A DNA stretch of 64,000 bases from Rhodococcoides kyotonense. GTDB taxonomy: Bacteria > Actinomycetota > Actinomycetes > Mycobacteriales > Mycobacteriaceae. Numbering within the stretch: position 1 is the first letter of the stretch; each line of letters starts with the position of its first letter. The notes beneath the pieces are model-generated. The model searched no databases. It was not told the DNA's origin and worked only from the letters and a program-made list of their open reading frames with translations. Where the stretch lies: NCBI RefSeq assembly GCF_001645385.1, contig NZ_LVHI01000012.1, forward strand, positions 433,551 through 497,550, given 5' to 3'. Both the position numbers and the translations under genes were made by a program. Of the stretch, positions 38,762 through 46,199 are shown in pieces.

Positions 38762-39709
38762 ATGAGCACCAGCTCGCTCGTCGAACGCTTTCAGACGCAT
38801 CGAAACCACCTGTTGGCGGTCGGCTACCGCGTGACCGGAAGCGTTGTCGACGCCGAGGACGCGGTGCAGGAGAGCTGGATCAGGTTGTCCTCGGCCGAAT
38901 CGGACTCCATCGACGATCTTCGTGCCTGGCTCACCACCGTCGTCGGCCGTATCTGTCTCGATCGACTGAAGTCGGCCGCATCTCGACGCGAAAGCTATGT
39001 CGGACAATGGCTTCCCGAACCGATCGTGTCTACTGCAAGCGCACCAGGCGACGACCCGCTCGACGTCGTCGTCAGAACGGAGGACACGCGGCTCGCGGCC
39101 CTCGTCGTGCTCGACACGCTCTCGCCCGCGCAGCGGGTCGCGTTCGTTCTGCACGACGGCTTCTCCGTCCCGTTCGACGCCATCGCGTCGGTTCTGGACG
39201 TGACACCGGCCGCTGCCCGGCAGTTGGCGTCGCGCGCCCGCAAGCAGGTCGACCACGCGCCGGTCCCCGTCCCCGACGCCGAGCACGACATCGCTGTCAC
39301 CCGATTCATGACGGCCTTGGCGACGGGCGACCTCGATCGCGTCGTCGCTGCGCTGCATCCGGACTGTCGCACGATCGGCGACAGCGGTGGCACGACGCGG
39401 ACCGCGGTGCAGATCGTGCACGGCCCCGACAAGTGCGCGCGCTTCTTCCTCGGCTTGATCGCGAAGTACGGCCCCGACACACTGCTGTCGATGGTTCCGG
39501 CGTCGGTCAACGGTCAGCTCGGGTACTACTCGCACGGCGTGTCCGGCGAGCGCGGATTCCCGGCCAGAGCAGGCGGATTCACGGTCCGGGACGGTCTGGT
39601 GTGGGCGTCGTACGACTTCGCGAATCCGGCCAAGCTCAAAGGTGTGACTCGGTCGCTTCCTTCCACGGAACCCGACACGCGTCCCCCGAGCCGAAACCCT
39701 GCTCGGTGA
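38762..39709 (+). CDS. ECF41-type sigma factor with fused SnoaL-like regulatory domain
   Basis: A 315-residue extracytoplasmic-function sigma factor. Sigma2 (VVDAEDAVQESWIRL, DLRAWLTTVVGRICLDRL) and sigma4 (LSPAQRVAFVLHDGFSVPFDAIASVLDVTPAAARQLASRA) are followed by a C-terminal SnoaL-like domain of about 135 residues instead of an anti-sigma partner. The ECF41 landmarks WLPEP (residues 83-87) and an NPDKL-like NPAKL (288-292) are present; the DGGG motif is altered to DSGG. Its 3' end overlaps the convergent carboxymuconolactone decarboxylase gene by 74 bp, the usual ECF41 target class. Confidence 0.88.
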   Translation: MSTSSLVERFQTHRNHLLAVGYRVTGSVVDAEDAVQESWIRLSSAESDSIDDLRAWLTTVVGRICLDRLKSAASRRESYVGQWLPEPIVSTASAPGDDPLDVVVRTEDTRLAALVVLDTLSPAQRVAFVLHDGFSVPFDAIASVLDVTPAAARQLASRARKQVDHAPVPVPDAEHDIAVTRFMTALATGDLDRVVAALHPDCRTIGDSGGTTRTAVQIVHGPDKCARFFLGLIAKYGPDTLLSMVPASVNGQLGYYSHGVSGERGFPARAGGFTVRDGLVWASYDFANPAKLKGVTRSLPSTEPDTRPPSRNPAR

Positions 39710-40223
39710 TGCCGAGCGAGCTGTTGATCCGCGCCCTCATGTTCTCGAGGCCGATCTGATAGGTCAGTTCGACGACTCCTGCCCGGCCGAAGCGTCGTTC
39801 CAGATCGGCCACCATCTCGTCCGTGACGTCGATCGGCGTCGACGTCATCGCGTCGGCATAGGCGATCGCAGCGCGCTCGTCGTCGGTGTACTTCGACGAC
39901 GTCTCGTACTCGCCGATCTCGCGTAGACGGTCGACGTCGAGACCGTCGAGACGCTGGATCATGACGCCGAAGTCGACGCACCACGAACATCCGAGCGTCC
40001 ACGCGGTGCGATAGACGGCCAGCTCGCGCACGCTCACCGGAAGCGTATTCGACGCCTTGTCGGCGGCCAGTTCGCTGACCGCAGATGCGAAGAACAGTTT
40101 CGGATGGTGCGCGAACACCGCGAACGGCTCGGGAACCTCGCCGAACATTCGTGCCGCAGCCTTGTACGTCAGCCGCACCGGCAGCGACGCGTCCTGTGGG
40201 ATGACGGGTGGAATTCTGGTCAT
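39636..40223 (-). CDS. Carboxymuconolactone decarboxylase / AhpD-like protein
   Basis: A 195-residue protein of the CMD/AhpD fold, with the redox pair Cys79 and Cys82 in RTAWTLGCSWCVDFG. Such proteins are peroxidase-like or decarboxylase-like and are the usual genomic partners of ECF41 sigma factors. AGGAG stands six bases before ATG 40223. A CGTCACA-N16-CGTC promoter element lies 39-65 bp upstream. The substrate is unknown; the two cysteines favour a thiol-redox role. Confidence 0.85.
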   Translation of the reverse strand: MTRIPPVIPQDASLPVRLTYKAAARMFGEVPEPFAVFAHHPKLFFASAVSELAADKASNTLPVSVRELAVYRTAWTLGCSWCVDFGVMIQRLDGLDVDRLREIGEYETSSKYTDDERAAIAYADAMTSTPIDVTDEMVADLERRFGRAGVVELTYQIGLENMRARINSSLGITEQGFGSGDACRVPWKEATESHL

Positions 40224-40261
40224 GACTTCTCCTGTGGGTGGTTGCTGCATACATAGCCTCG

Positions 40262-40288
40262 GACGAGTCGGGCGACGAAAATGTGACG
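40262..40288 (-). promoter_or_regulatory. Candidate ECF41-dependent promoter of the CMD gene
   Basis: On the minus strand CGTCACA and CGTC are separated by 16 bp. The published ECF41 consensus, as I remember it, is TGTCACA with CGTC at about this spacing, so 10 of 11 positions agree. It sits just upstream of the carboxymuconolactone decarboxylase gene, the expected target of the adjacent sigma factor. Confidence 0.65.
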
Positions 40289-40340
40289 CCGGAGGGGCCG
40301 GGAGTGGAGCCTGCAGGAATGACACGGATAAGCTGCTGTG

Positions 40341-41513
40341 ATGAGCGCGGAGCATTCGAGCCGGACCGTCGAACGCCTACGCCCGTTCGGATCCACGATT
40401 TTCGCCGAGATGACGGCGCTGGCTCTCGAGAAGAACGCCGTCAATCTCGGCCAGGGTTTTCCCGATACCGACGGGCCCGCGTCGATGCTGGCGACGGCGG
40501 AACGGGCGATCGCCGACGGCTTGAATCAGTACTCGCCCGGTCCTGGGCTGCCGGTTCTGCGTGAGGCCATCGCTGCGGACCGGAAGCGGCGCTTGGACGT
40601 CGACTACGACCCGGCGAGCGAGGTGCTCGTGACGGTCGGCGCGACGGAGGGCATCGCCGCGACCGTTCTGGGTCTGGTGGAGCCGGGCGAGGAGGTGGTG
40701 CTGATCGAGCCGTACTACGACTCGTACGCTGCAGCCGTGGCTCTCGCCGGGGCTCGCCGGACGACCGTGCCGCTCGTTGCCGACGGGAGCGGCTTCGCAC
40801 TGGATCTGGATGCGCTCGAGCGTGCGATCGGACCGAACACGAAACTGCTGATCGTCAACACTCCGCACAACCCGACCGGGACCGTGCTGAGCCACGAGGA
40901 ACTGACGCGGATTGCCGAAATCGCTTGTGAGCACGATCTTCTCGTGCTGACCGACGAGGTGTACGAACGGTTGACGTTCGACGGACACAGCCACCTGCCC
41001 CTTGCGTCGCTGCCCGGAATGTTCGAGCGCACCGTCACCGTGTCGAGTGCGGCGAAGACTTTCAACGCCACGGGGTGGAAGACGGGTTGGGCACTCGGCC
41101 CGCGGGTGCTGATCGACGCGGTGCGCGCCGCCAAGCAGTTCTTGACCTTCGTCGGCGGCACACCGTTCCAACCTGCGGTGGCGCACGCACTGAACCACGA
41201 ATCCGCGTGGGTGGAGAACCTGCGCGTCGACCTACAGTCGAAGCGTGACGTGTTGTCGTCGGCGTTGACCAAAGCCGGCTTCGACGTGAAGTCCAGTAGC
41301 GGAACGTATTTCGTCTGCGCCGACGTCGCCGGAATCGGAGAGACCGACGCCATCGCGTTCTGCCGCACGCTCCCCGATCGGATCGGCGTCGCCGCCGTAC
41401 CCGTGTCGGCGTTCGTCGATCATCCGGAACCGTGGAAGACGTTGGTGCGCTTCGCCTTCTGCAAGAAGGACGAGGTTCTCGCCGAGGCAGCCGACAGACT
41501 GCTGAACCTGTGA
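40341..41513 (+). CDS. dapC: PLP-dependent class I aminotransferase (DapC-like)
   Basis: A 390-residue fold-type I aminotransferase. NLGQGFPDTDGP, NQYSPGPGLPVLREAIA, NTPHNPTGTVL and the PLP lysine in TVSSAAKTFNATGWKTGWALG are all present. M. tuberculosis Rv0858c, annotated as N-succinyldiaminopimelate aminotransferase DapC, has the same layout and chromosomal surroundings. Methionine or kynurenine aminotransferases look alike, so the lysine-pathway role is inferred. GTG 40338 is directly in front of ATG 40341, and either could be used. Confidence 0.82.
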   Translation: MSAEHSSRTVERLRPFGSTIFAEMTALALEKNAVNLGQGFPDTDGPASMLATAERAIADGLNQYSPGPGLPVLREAIAADRKRRLDVDYDPASEVLVTVGATEGIAATVLGLVEPGEEVVLIEPYYDSYAAAVALAGARRTTVPLVADGSGFALDLDALERAIGPNTKLLIVNTPHNPTGTVLSHEELTRIAEIACEHDLLVLTDEVYERLTFDGHSHLPLASLPGMFERTVTVSSAAKTFNATGWKTGWALGPRVLIDAVRAAKQFLTFVGGTPFQPAVAHALNHESAWVENLRVDLQSKRDVLSSALTKAGFDVKSSSGTYFVCADVAGIGETDAIAFCRTLPDRIGVAAVPVSAFVDHPEPWKTLVRFAFCKKDEVLAEAADRLLNL

Positions 41514-41517
41514 CCCG

Positions 41518-42534
41518 ATGAGCGCCCGCACAATCCCGGCCGGCTTCGTCGCCAAAGCCGTGTCGCTGGCCGAGAGCGGGGGCGTCGACCTCGCCTATCC
41601 GATGTCGATCGCAGGCATCGGGCACGACACGCTCGACGACCCGAACGGCAGACTGACCGCCGAACAGGTCACCTTGTTCACGCAGGCGGCATGGCAGATC
41701 ACGGACGACGAATTGTTCGGACTGGCCAGTACTCCGATGCGCCGCGGCAGTTTTCGCGTCATCTGCCTGACGCTCATCCACTGTCCCGACCTGTCGACGG
41801 CTCTCGTACGCATGGCCGAGACGACGCGTGTGCTCTCGGGCATGCCGCCCATGGGAATCACCCGGGGCGAGACGTCGACGCGGCTCACGATTCCCCCGGC
41901 GGACAACAGCCACCTCCCGGTAGCGGCCAGGGCCGCTGCAGGCCAACTGCTCACCGACTTCCGCATGGTGCTCGTCCATCGCTTCGCAGCCTGGCTCATC
42001 GGTGGACGTGTGAAGCTCCATGCCGTCGAATTGCCGTACGAGATGAGCGATCCGGCGACCGGCAAGTTGTACGACCGTATGTTCGGCACCCGCGTGACGT
42101 TCGGCGCGCCCGCGGCGGCGCTCGAATTCGACAACTCTGCGATGCGGGCACCGATCGTCCAGACCGAGGAGACGCTGGCGGAGTACCTTCGCGAATCACC
42201 GACCCTGCTGTTCACTGCTCGTGACTACGACAGCACCGCGTCGTCGCAGGTCCGCAGGGCCCTCGAGCTCGGATTGCACGGGCAGGCCCCGGGGACGGAC
42301 GACATCGCGGAGATGCTGTCCGTCAGCACCGCGCATCTCCGACGCCTCCTGCGGCAGGAAGGCACGTCGGTCAACCAGATTCGCGAGGAAGTTCTGCGCG
42401 ACGCGGCGGTGTCGGGCCTGAGCCGTGGTGACTCCGTCGACGACATCTCGAGCAGGCTCGGCTTCTCCGAGCCGTCGGCGTTCCGTCGCGCGTTCAAACG
42501 ATGGACGGGCCAGACACCGGGTTCGTATCGCTAG
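41518..42534 (+). CDS. AraC-family transcriptional regulator
   Basis: A 338-residue regulator of the OruR/ArgR-like subgroup. The N-terminal Arabinose_bd-type region (SIAGIGHDTLDDPNGRLTAEQVTLF, RMAETTRVLSGMP) is followed by a C-terminal two-HTH AraC domain (DDIAEMLSVSTAHLRRLLRQEGTSVNQIREEVLRD and SVDDISSRLGFSEPSAFRRAFKRWTGQTPGSYR). It begins 4 bp after the aminotransferase stop, so the two form an operon. Its last 4 bp overlap the convergent VOC gene. Effector and targets are unknown. Confidence 0.9.
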   Translation: MSARTIPAGFVAKAVSLAESGGVDLAYPMSIAGIGHDTLDDPNGRLTAEQVTLFTQAAWQITDDELFGLASTPMRRGSFRVICLTLIHCPDLSTALVRMAETTRVLSGMPPMGITRGETSTRLTIPPADNSHLPVAARAAAGQLLTDFRMVLVHRFAAWLIGGRVKLHAVELPYEMSDPATGKLYDRMFGTRVTFGAPAAALEFDNSAMRAPIVQTEETLAEYLRESPTLLFTARDYDSTASSQVRRALELGLHGQAPGTDDIAEMLSVSTAHLRRLLRQEGTSVNQIREEVLRDAAVSGLSRGDSVDDISSRLGFSEPSAFRRAFKRWTGQTPGSYR

Positions 42535-42956
42535 GTCAAGCAGAACTCGTTGCCCTCGGGGTCGGCCATCGTGATCCAGTCGAACGGTCCCTGCGAACCA
42601 CGATGGAGAATCCGCGCGCCCCGTGCGCCGAGCTTCTCCGCGACGGCTTCGCGGTCGTCACCGACGCGCACGTCGAGGTGCTGGCGATTCTTGACCGTCT
42701 TCGGCTCCGGAACGGATTGGAACAGTATCCGCGGACCGTCGGGGTTGTCGGGGTTCGCGATCGCGGCCCCGATCTTCCACACCAGGTTTCCTTCGAAGAC
42801 GACGGTGTCCTCCTCTCGGGCGTGCCCCTTCTCGACCAGCCCTCGAATGAAGTTCCCGTCGGTGGGCTCGACCTGCCACCCCAGCGTTTCCGCCCACCAT
42901 TTCGCCTGCTCATGAGGCTGTGCGCAATCGATCGTGACCTGTACGTCGTATGCCAT
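42531..42956 (-). CDS. VOC superfamily (glyoxalase/bleomycin-resistance-like) protein
   Basis: A 141-residue small-molecule-binding protein of the glyoxalase-like fold. The segments TIDCAQPHEQAKWWAETLGW, ILFQSVPEPKTVKNRQHLDVRVGD and WITMADPEGNEFCL are typical of the actinobacterial Glyoxalase_6-type VOC proteins. His93 (RQHLDV) and Glu138 (GNEFCL) correspond to usual metal ligands. The role is unknown; no partner gene is adjacent. Confidence 0.85.
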   Translation of the reverse strand: MAYDVQVTIDCAQPHEQAKWWAETLGWQVEPTDGNFIRGLVEKGHAREEDTVVFEGNLVWKIGAAIANPDNPDGPRILFQSVPEPKTVKNRQHLDVRVGDDREAVAEKLGARGARILHRGSQGPFDWITMADPEGNEFCLT

Positions 42957-43002
42957 GCGGACACCATAGACAACCGATCGGACACATGCGCCGAGTTTTC
43001 AC

Positions 43003-43018
43003 TGGAACATACGTTCGA
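43003..43018. promoter_or_regulatory. SOS (LexA) box upstream of the alkB-like gene
   Basis: TGGAACATACGTTCGA matches the actinobacterial LexA consensus TCGAAC-N4-GTTCGA at 11 of 12 defined positions. It is 20 bp before the ATG of the AlkB homologue. The alkylation-repair function of that gene makes SOS control plausible. Confidence 0.7.
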
Positions 43019-43038
43019 ATCGCGCTAGGGTGGCCGAC

Positions 43039-43662
43039 ATGAGCGTGGAACTGCAGGGCTCACTGTTCACCGACACCGACACCGATTTCGGCCCACTCGG
43101 GTCGTCGGTGACCCGGCGAACACTGACCCGCGGCGCCTGGGTCGACGTCCGTCCCGGGTGGGCCGGTTCGATCGACCTGTTCGACAGGCTAATCGCCGGG
43201 GTCGACTGGCGGGCCGAACGACGCCAGATGTACGACCGGGTGGTCGACGTTCCCAGGCTCGTGCGGTTCTACGGCGAGCACGAACGTTGGCCGGATCCTG
43301 CGTTGATGGAGGCGAAGAGTGCGCTGGACGCGCAGTACCGCAGCGAACTCGGCGAACCGTTCGCGACCGCCGGATTGTGTTACTACCGAGACGGATCCGA
43401 CAGCGTCGCCTGGCACGGGGACGACATCGGCCGTAGCGCCACCGAGGACACGATGGTCGCCATCCTCTCCCTCGGCGCGACGCGGCAGTTGATGCTGCGG
43501 CCGCGCGGCGGCGGCACGTCGCTGAAATTCACTCTCGGACACGGCGATCTGATCGTCATGGGCGGCTCGTGCCAACGCACGTGGGAGCACGCGGTACCCA
43601 AGAGCACCCGCGCGACCGGCCCACGCGTCAGCGTGCAGTTCCGGCCGCGCGGGGTGCGCTGA
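43039..43662 (+). CDS. AlkB-like 2-oxoglutarate/Fe(II) dioxygenase
   Basis: A 207-residue oxidative demethylase that reverses N-alkyl lesions in DNA or RNA. The iron ligands are His126 and Asp128 in WHGDD and His184 in WEHAVPK. The 2-oxoglutarate arginine motif is Arg196 with Arg202 in PRVSVQFR. Catalytic core length is normal for compact bacterial AlkB proteins of the ALKBH2/3-like type. ATG 43039 follows AGGGTGG; GTG 43030 is the alternative. A LexA-type box lies just upstream. Confidence 0.9.
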   Translation: MSVELQGSLFTDTDTDFGPLGSSVTRRTLTRGAWVDVRPGWAGSIDLFDRLIAGVDWRAERRQMYDRVVDVPRLVRFYGEHERWPDPALMEAKSALDAQYRSELGEPFATAGLCYYRDGSDSVAWHGDDIGRSATEDTMVAILSLGATRQLMLRPRGGGTSLKFTLGHGDLIVMGGSCQRTWEHAVPKSTRATGPRVSVQFRPRGVR

Positions 43663-43663
43663 A

Positions 43664-44746
43664 CTAGCCGCGCCTGCGCGTCACTGCGTCGGCGAGAGCG
43701 TCCAATTGTGTTGCCGTGGTGTCCCAGTCGAGGCACGCGTCGGTGATGGACTGTCCGTACGTCAGTTCCTCCTTGTGCCCGAGCGTCAGATCCTGACGGC
43801 CCGCAACGAGGAAGCTTTCGAGCATGACGCCGACGATGCCGTGCTCTCCCTCGCCGAGGCGTCGCGCGACGTCGGTGACCACGTCGACCTGCTTGTTGTG
43901 ATCCTTGCGGCTGTTGCCGTGGCTGGCGTCGATGACGACACGCTCCGGCAGGTTCGACTTCCGCAGGCGAGTGACGGTCTCGGCGACCGATTCCGCGTCG
44001 TAGTTCGGTCCGTCGGTGCCGCCGCGCAGGATGACGTGGCAGTCCGGGTTACCCGTCGTGCGGATCAGAGCGGCCTGGCCGTCGAGGTCGGTTCCCGGGA
44101 AGACGTGGCTCGACGCGGCCGCGCGGGTTCCGTCGACCGCGACCTGGATGTCGCCCTCGGTGGAGTTCTTGATGCCGACCGGCATCGACAGCGCGCTGCA
44201 GAGCTGGCGGTGCACCTGACTCGCGGCGGTGCGGGCACCGATGGCGCCGTAGCTGACCAGGTCCGCGATGTACTGCGGCGTGATCGGGTCGAGGAATTCG
44301 CAGCCCACGGGCAGTCCGAGCGCCGAGATGTCCACCAGAAGCTGACGGCCGACGCGCAGACCCTCGTTGATGTCGAACGAACCGTCGAGGTGCGGGTCGT
44401 TGATGAGGCCCTTCCAGCCCAGCGTCGTACGCGGCTTCTCGAAGTAAACCCGCATGACGATGTGCAGGCGGTCGCCGAGCTCGGTGGCCTTCTCCGCCAG
44501 CCTGCGGGCGTAGTCCATCGCGGCCGTGGTGTCGTGCACCGAGCACGGTCCGACGACGACGATCAGCCGGTCGTCGCGGCCGTCGAGGATGTCGACGACG
44601 CCGTCGCGACCACGGCGAACCGTCGCCGACACCGCGTCGTCCGCTGCATGTTCGCGGCGCAACAACGACGGCGCGACCAATGGGCTGATGCTGATGGTCC
44701 GCTGTTCGTCGAGGTCGGTACCAGCGGGGGTGATGTCGATAGTCAT
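43664..44746 (-). CDS. aroF: 3-deoxy-7-phosphoheptulonate (DAHP) synthase, type I
   Basis: A 360-residue type I (AroF/G/H) DAHP synthase, which condenses phosphoenolpyruvate and erythrose 4-phosphate in the first step of aromatic amino-acid synthesis. Landmarks are VVVGPCSVHD, RVYFEKPRTTLGWKG, GARTAASQVHR, KNSTEGD, HVILRGG and IDASHGNSRKDH. The gene is preceded by a leader peptide with four aromatic codons and by hairpins, so it is probably controlled by attenuation. A GAGAAA/TTTCTC stem (44747-44766) directly precedes the ATG and holds the weak AGAAAG in its loop. Its end is 2 bp from the convergent alkB-like gene. Confidence 0.93.
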   Translation of the reverse strand: MTIDITPAGTDLDEQRTISISPLVAPSLLRREHAADDAVSATVRRGRDGVVDILDGRDDRLIVVVGPCSVHDTTAAMDYARRLAEKATELGDRLHIVMRVYFEKPRTTLGWKGLINDPHLDGSFDINEGLRVGRQLLVDISALGLPVGCEFLDPITPQYIADLVSYGAIGARTAASQVHRQLCSALSMPVGIKNSTEGDIQVAVDGTRAAASSHVFPGTDLDGQAALIRTTGNPDCHVILRGGTDGPNYDAESVAETVTRLRKSNLPERVVIDASHGNSRKDHNKQVDVVTDVARRLGEGEHGIVGVMLESFLVAGRQDLTLGHKEELTYGQSITDACLDWDTTATQLDALADAVTRRRG

Positions 44747-44799
44747 GAGAAATCTTTCTGTTTCTCAGACCGACTCTCGGGGAGCTCCACGCACACGTC

Positions 44800-44820
44800 G
44801 AGCCGGTCTGCATCCGGCTC
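44800..44820 (-). promoter_or_regulatory. Attenuator-type hairpin in the DAHP synthase leader
   Basis: GAGCCGG and CCGGCTC form a perfect 7-bp stem around a 7-nt loop in the leader RNA, 15 bases after the leader-peptide stop codon. With the smaller stem at 44747-44766 it could form alternative structures governed by ribosome position. No U-run follows, so translational rather than terminator control is more likely. Confidence 0.5.
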
Positions 44821-44834
44821 GTGGGGTGGGAATC

Positions 44835-44903
44835 TCAGCGCATGGCGTCGCTGGCTGACCCACCCGGGGCCGGCCTGCTAAACCAAAAATATGCGCGCTG
44901 CAT
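44835..44903 (-). CDS. Aromatic leader peptide upstream of DAHP synthase
   Basis: A 22-codon frame begins MQRAYFWF and ends SDAMR with a TGA. Four consecutive codons encode Tyr-Phe-Trp-Phe, which would stall ribosomes when aromatic aminoacyl-tRNA is scarce. TACGGT lies about ten bases before the ATG and may be its -10 box, giving a nearly leaderless start. An analogous aromatic leader (aroR) precedes aroF in Corynebacterium glutamicum, to my knowledge. The distance to the aroF start is 88 bp and includes a hairpin. Confidence 0.85.
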   Translation of the reverse strand: MQRAYFWFSRPAPGGSASDAMR

Positions 44904-44978
44904 GGAACAGACCGTAGCACGACCCCCGACGGCTTCCGTCGACAACCGCGTCATGGGGGCTTTCAGGGCATCCGATGT

Positions 44979-45020
44979 CGTGCGCGCGAATGTACAGCCG
45001 GCTATACATTCGCGCGCACG
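44979..45020. repeat. Dispersed palindrome P2
   Basis: A 42-bp palindrome with 16-bp perfect arms (CGTGCGCGCGAATGTA and its complement) around CAGCCGGCTA. It shares a 37-bp identical stretch with P1 at 35271. It lies between the divergent DAHP synthase leader and the siderophore-binding lipoprotein gene. Confidence 0.8.
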
Positions 45021-45029
45021 TACGAAGCC

Positions 45030-45048
45030 GAAGGGTAGCGTTACCTCA
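45030..45048 (+). promoter_or_regulatory. Possible IdeR/DtxR iron box
   Basis: GAAGGGTAGCGTTACCTCA matches 13 of 19 positions of the DtxR/IdeR consensus TTAGGTTAGGCTAACCTAA and keeps the AGG...ACCT symmetry. It lies 33 bp before the start of the iron-siderophore binding protein, a typical IdeR target. Confidence 0.5.
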
Positions 45049-45080
45049 CCTTGCACCCGATCTCCGCACGAAGAGGCACC

Positions 45081-46094
45081 GTGAAACGCGCACCACTACT
45101 CCTGGCCCTCGCCGCCACCGTCACCCTCGTGGCCGCCTGCGGCAGCACAGAACCAGCCGCCACCAGCAGCTCGGCACCTACCACCACCATCGCACCCGGT
45201 CCCACCGGCGTCCCGGACGGTATGGGCTCCCCCGGCGTCGACGACGGCGTCTTCCCGCGCACGGTCGGCCACTTCGGTGGAAGCACCGAAATCCCCTCGG
45301 AGCCGAAGCGCATCGTCGTCATAGCGACAGGCCAACTCGACTCCGTCCTCACGTTGGGTGTCGTACCGACCGGTGTCGCATACGGCGACGGCGCCGCGCT
45401 GGTTCCGGACTACCTCGCGCGCGAATTTCCCCAATACGCCTCGCAGATGGCCGATTTCGTCGACGTCGGACATCGCCAGTCTCCTGACCTCGAAGCCATC
45501 GCGGCCCTGCAACCCGACCTGATCCTCGCGAACGAAGCTGGGTCCGAGGAGAATTACGAGACCCTGTCGGCCATTGCGCCGACTGTGCTCACCGAGGGCA
45601 CCGGCGTCAACTGGAAGCAGGACTTCCTCCTTCTCGCCGACGCACTCGGCCGAACCCAGCAGGCACAGTCGTTCCTCGACGAATTCACCACGCGCGCACA
45701 CGACTTCGGCAACTCCGTTCAAGGGTCGCCCACGGTGTCGTTCGTGCGGTTCACCGCCGACCGCGCTCGTGTGTTCGGCGTGGCGTCGTTCGTCGGCTAC
45801 ATCGCATGGGACGCGAATCTCGCGCGTCCGGAGAGCCAGCAGTTCGACAAGACGTCTCAGGACTTCAGCGAGGAAGAGATCCAATCGGCCGACGCAGATC
45901 GGGTTTTCGTCGGGAGTCAGACGTCCGACGCCGGCTCACGGGCGGACCAGTACACGACCAACCCACTGTGGACCGGAATGAGCGCGTCGACCGAAGGCCA
46001 CATCGTTTCGGTCGAGGACGATCCGTGGTACCTCAACGCGGGACCCACCGCGGCGACGCTCGTGCTCGACGGTCTCGAGGAATCGCTGCGCTGA
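45081..46094 (+). CDS. Iron-siderophore ABC transporter substrate-binding lipoprotein
   Basis: A 337-residue periplasmic-binding-protein-type lipoprotein (FecB/FepB family). The signal peptide ends in LVAAC with Cys20. Family segments are PKRIVVIATGQLDSVLTLGVVPTGV, LEAIAALQPDLILANEAG, ENYETLSAIAPTVL, and the final NPLWTGMSAS...VEDDPWYLNAGPTAATLVLDGLEESL. No permease or ATPase gene is adjacent, so it must work with components encoded elsewhere. GTG 45081 has AAGAGG upstream. A possible IdeR box lies at 45030. Confidence 0.88.
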   Translation: MKRAPLLLALAATVTLVAACGSTEPAATSSSAPTTTIAPGPTGVPDGMGSPGVDDGVFPRTVGHFGGSTEIPSEPKRIVVIATGQLDSVLTLGVVPTGVAYGDGAALVPDYLAREFPQYASQMADFVDVGHRQSPDLEAIAALQPDLILANEAGSEENYETLSAIAPTVLTEGTGVNWKQDFLLLADALGRTQQAQSFLDEFTTRAHDFGNSVQGSPTVSFVRFTADRARVFGVASFVGYIAWDANLARPESQQFDKTSQDFSEEEIQSADADRVFVGSQTSDAGSRADQYTTNPLWTGMSASTEGHIVSVEDDPWYLNAGPTAATLVLDGLEESLR

Positions 46095-46098
46095 CGCA

Positions 46099-46144
46099 CC
46101 CGTGCGCGGATAGTTGGTCTCCGCTCCAACTATTCGCGCACGGG
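46099..46144. repeat. Dispersed palindrome P3
   Basis: A 46-bp palindrome with CCCGTGCGCG-ATAGTTGG type arms (one mismatch) around an 8-nt centre. Its outer arm CGTGCGCG and adjoining GCGGCGCAGCCGC are shared with P1, while the inner arm ATAGTTGG differs. It lies just after the siderophore-binding gene and could also terminate it. Confidence 0.75.
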
Positions 46145-46162
46145 CGGCGCAGCCGCATATAG

Positions 46163-46174
46163 GTTGCGCACAAC
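46163..46174 (+). promoter_or_regulatory. Probable OhrR operator
   Basis: GTTG-CGCA-CAAC is an inverted repeat 26 bp upstream of the ohrR start. OhrR proteins bind A/T-flanked inverted repeats at their own promoters, so autoregulation of the ohrR-ohr operon is expected. Confidence 0.6.
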
Positions 46175-46199
46175 ATAAACGTGCACTACCGTTCAGGAC

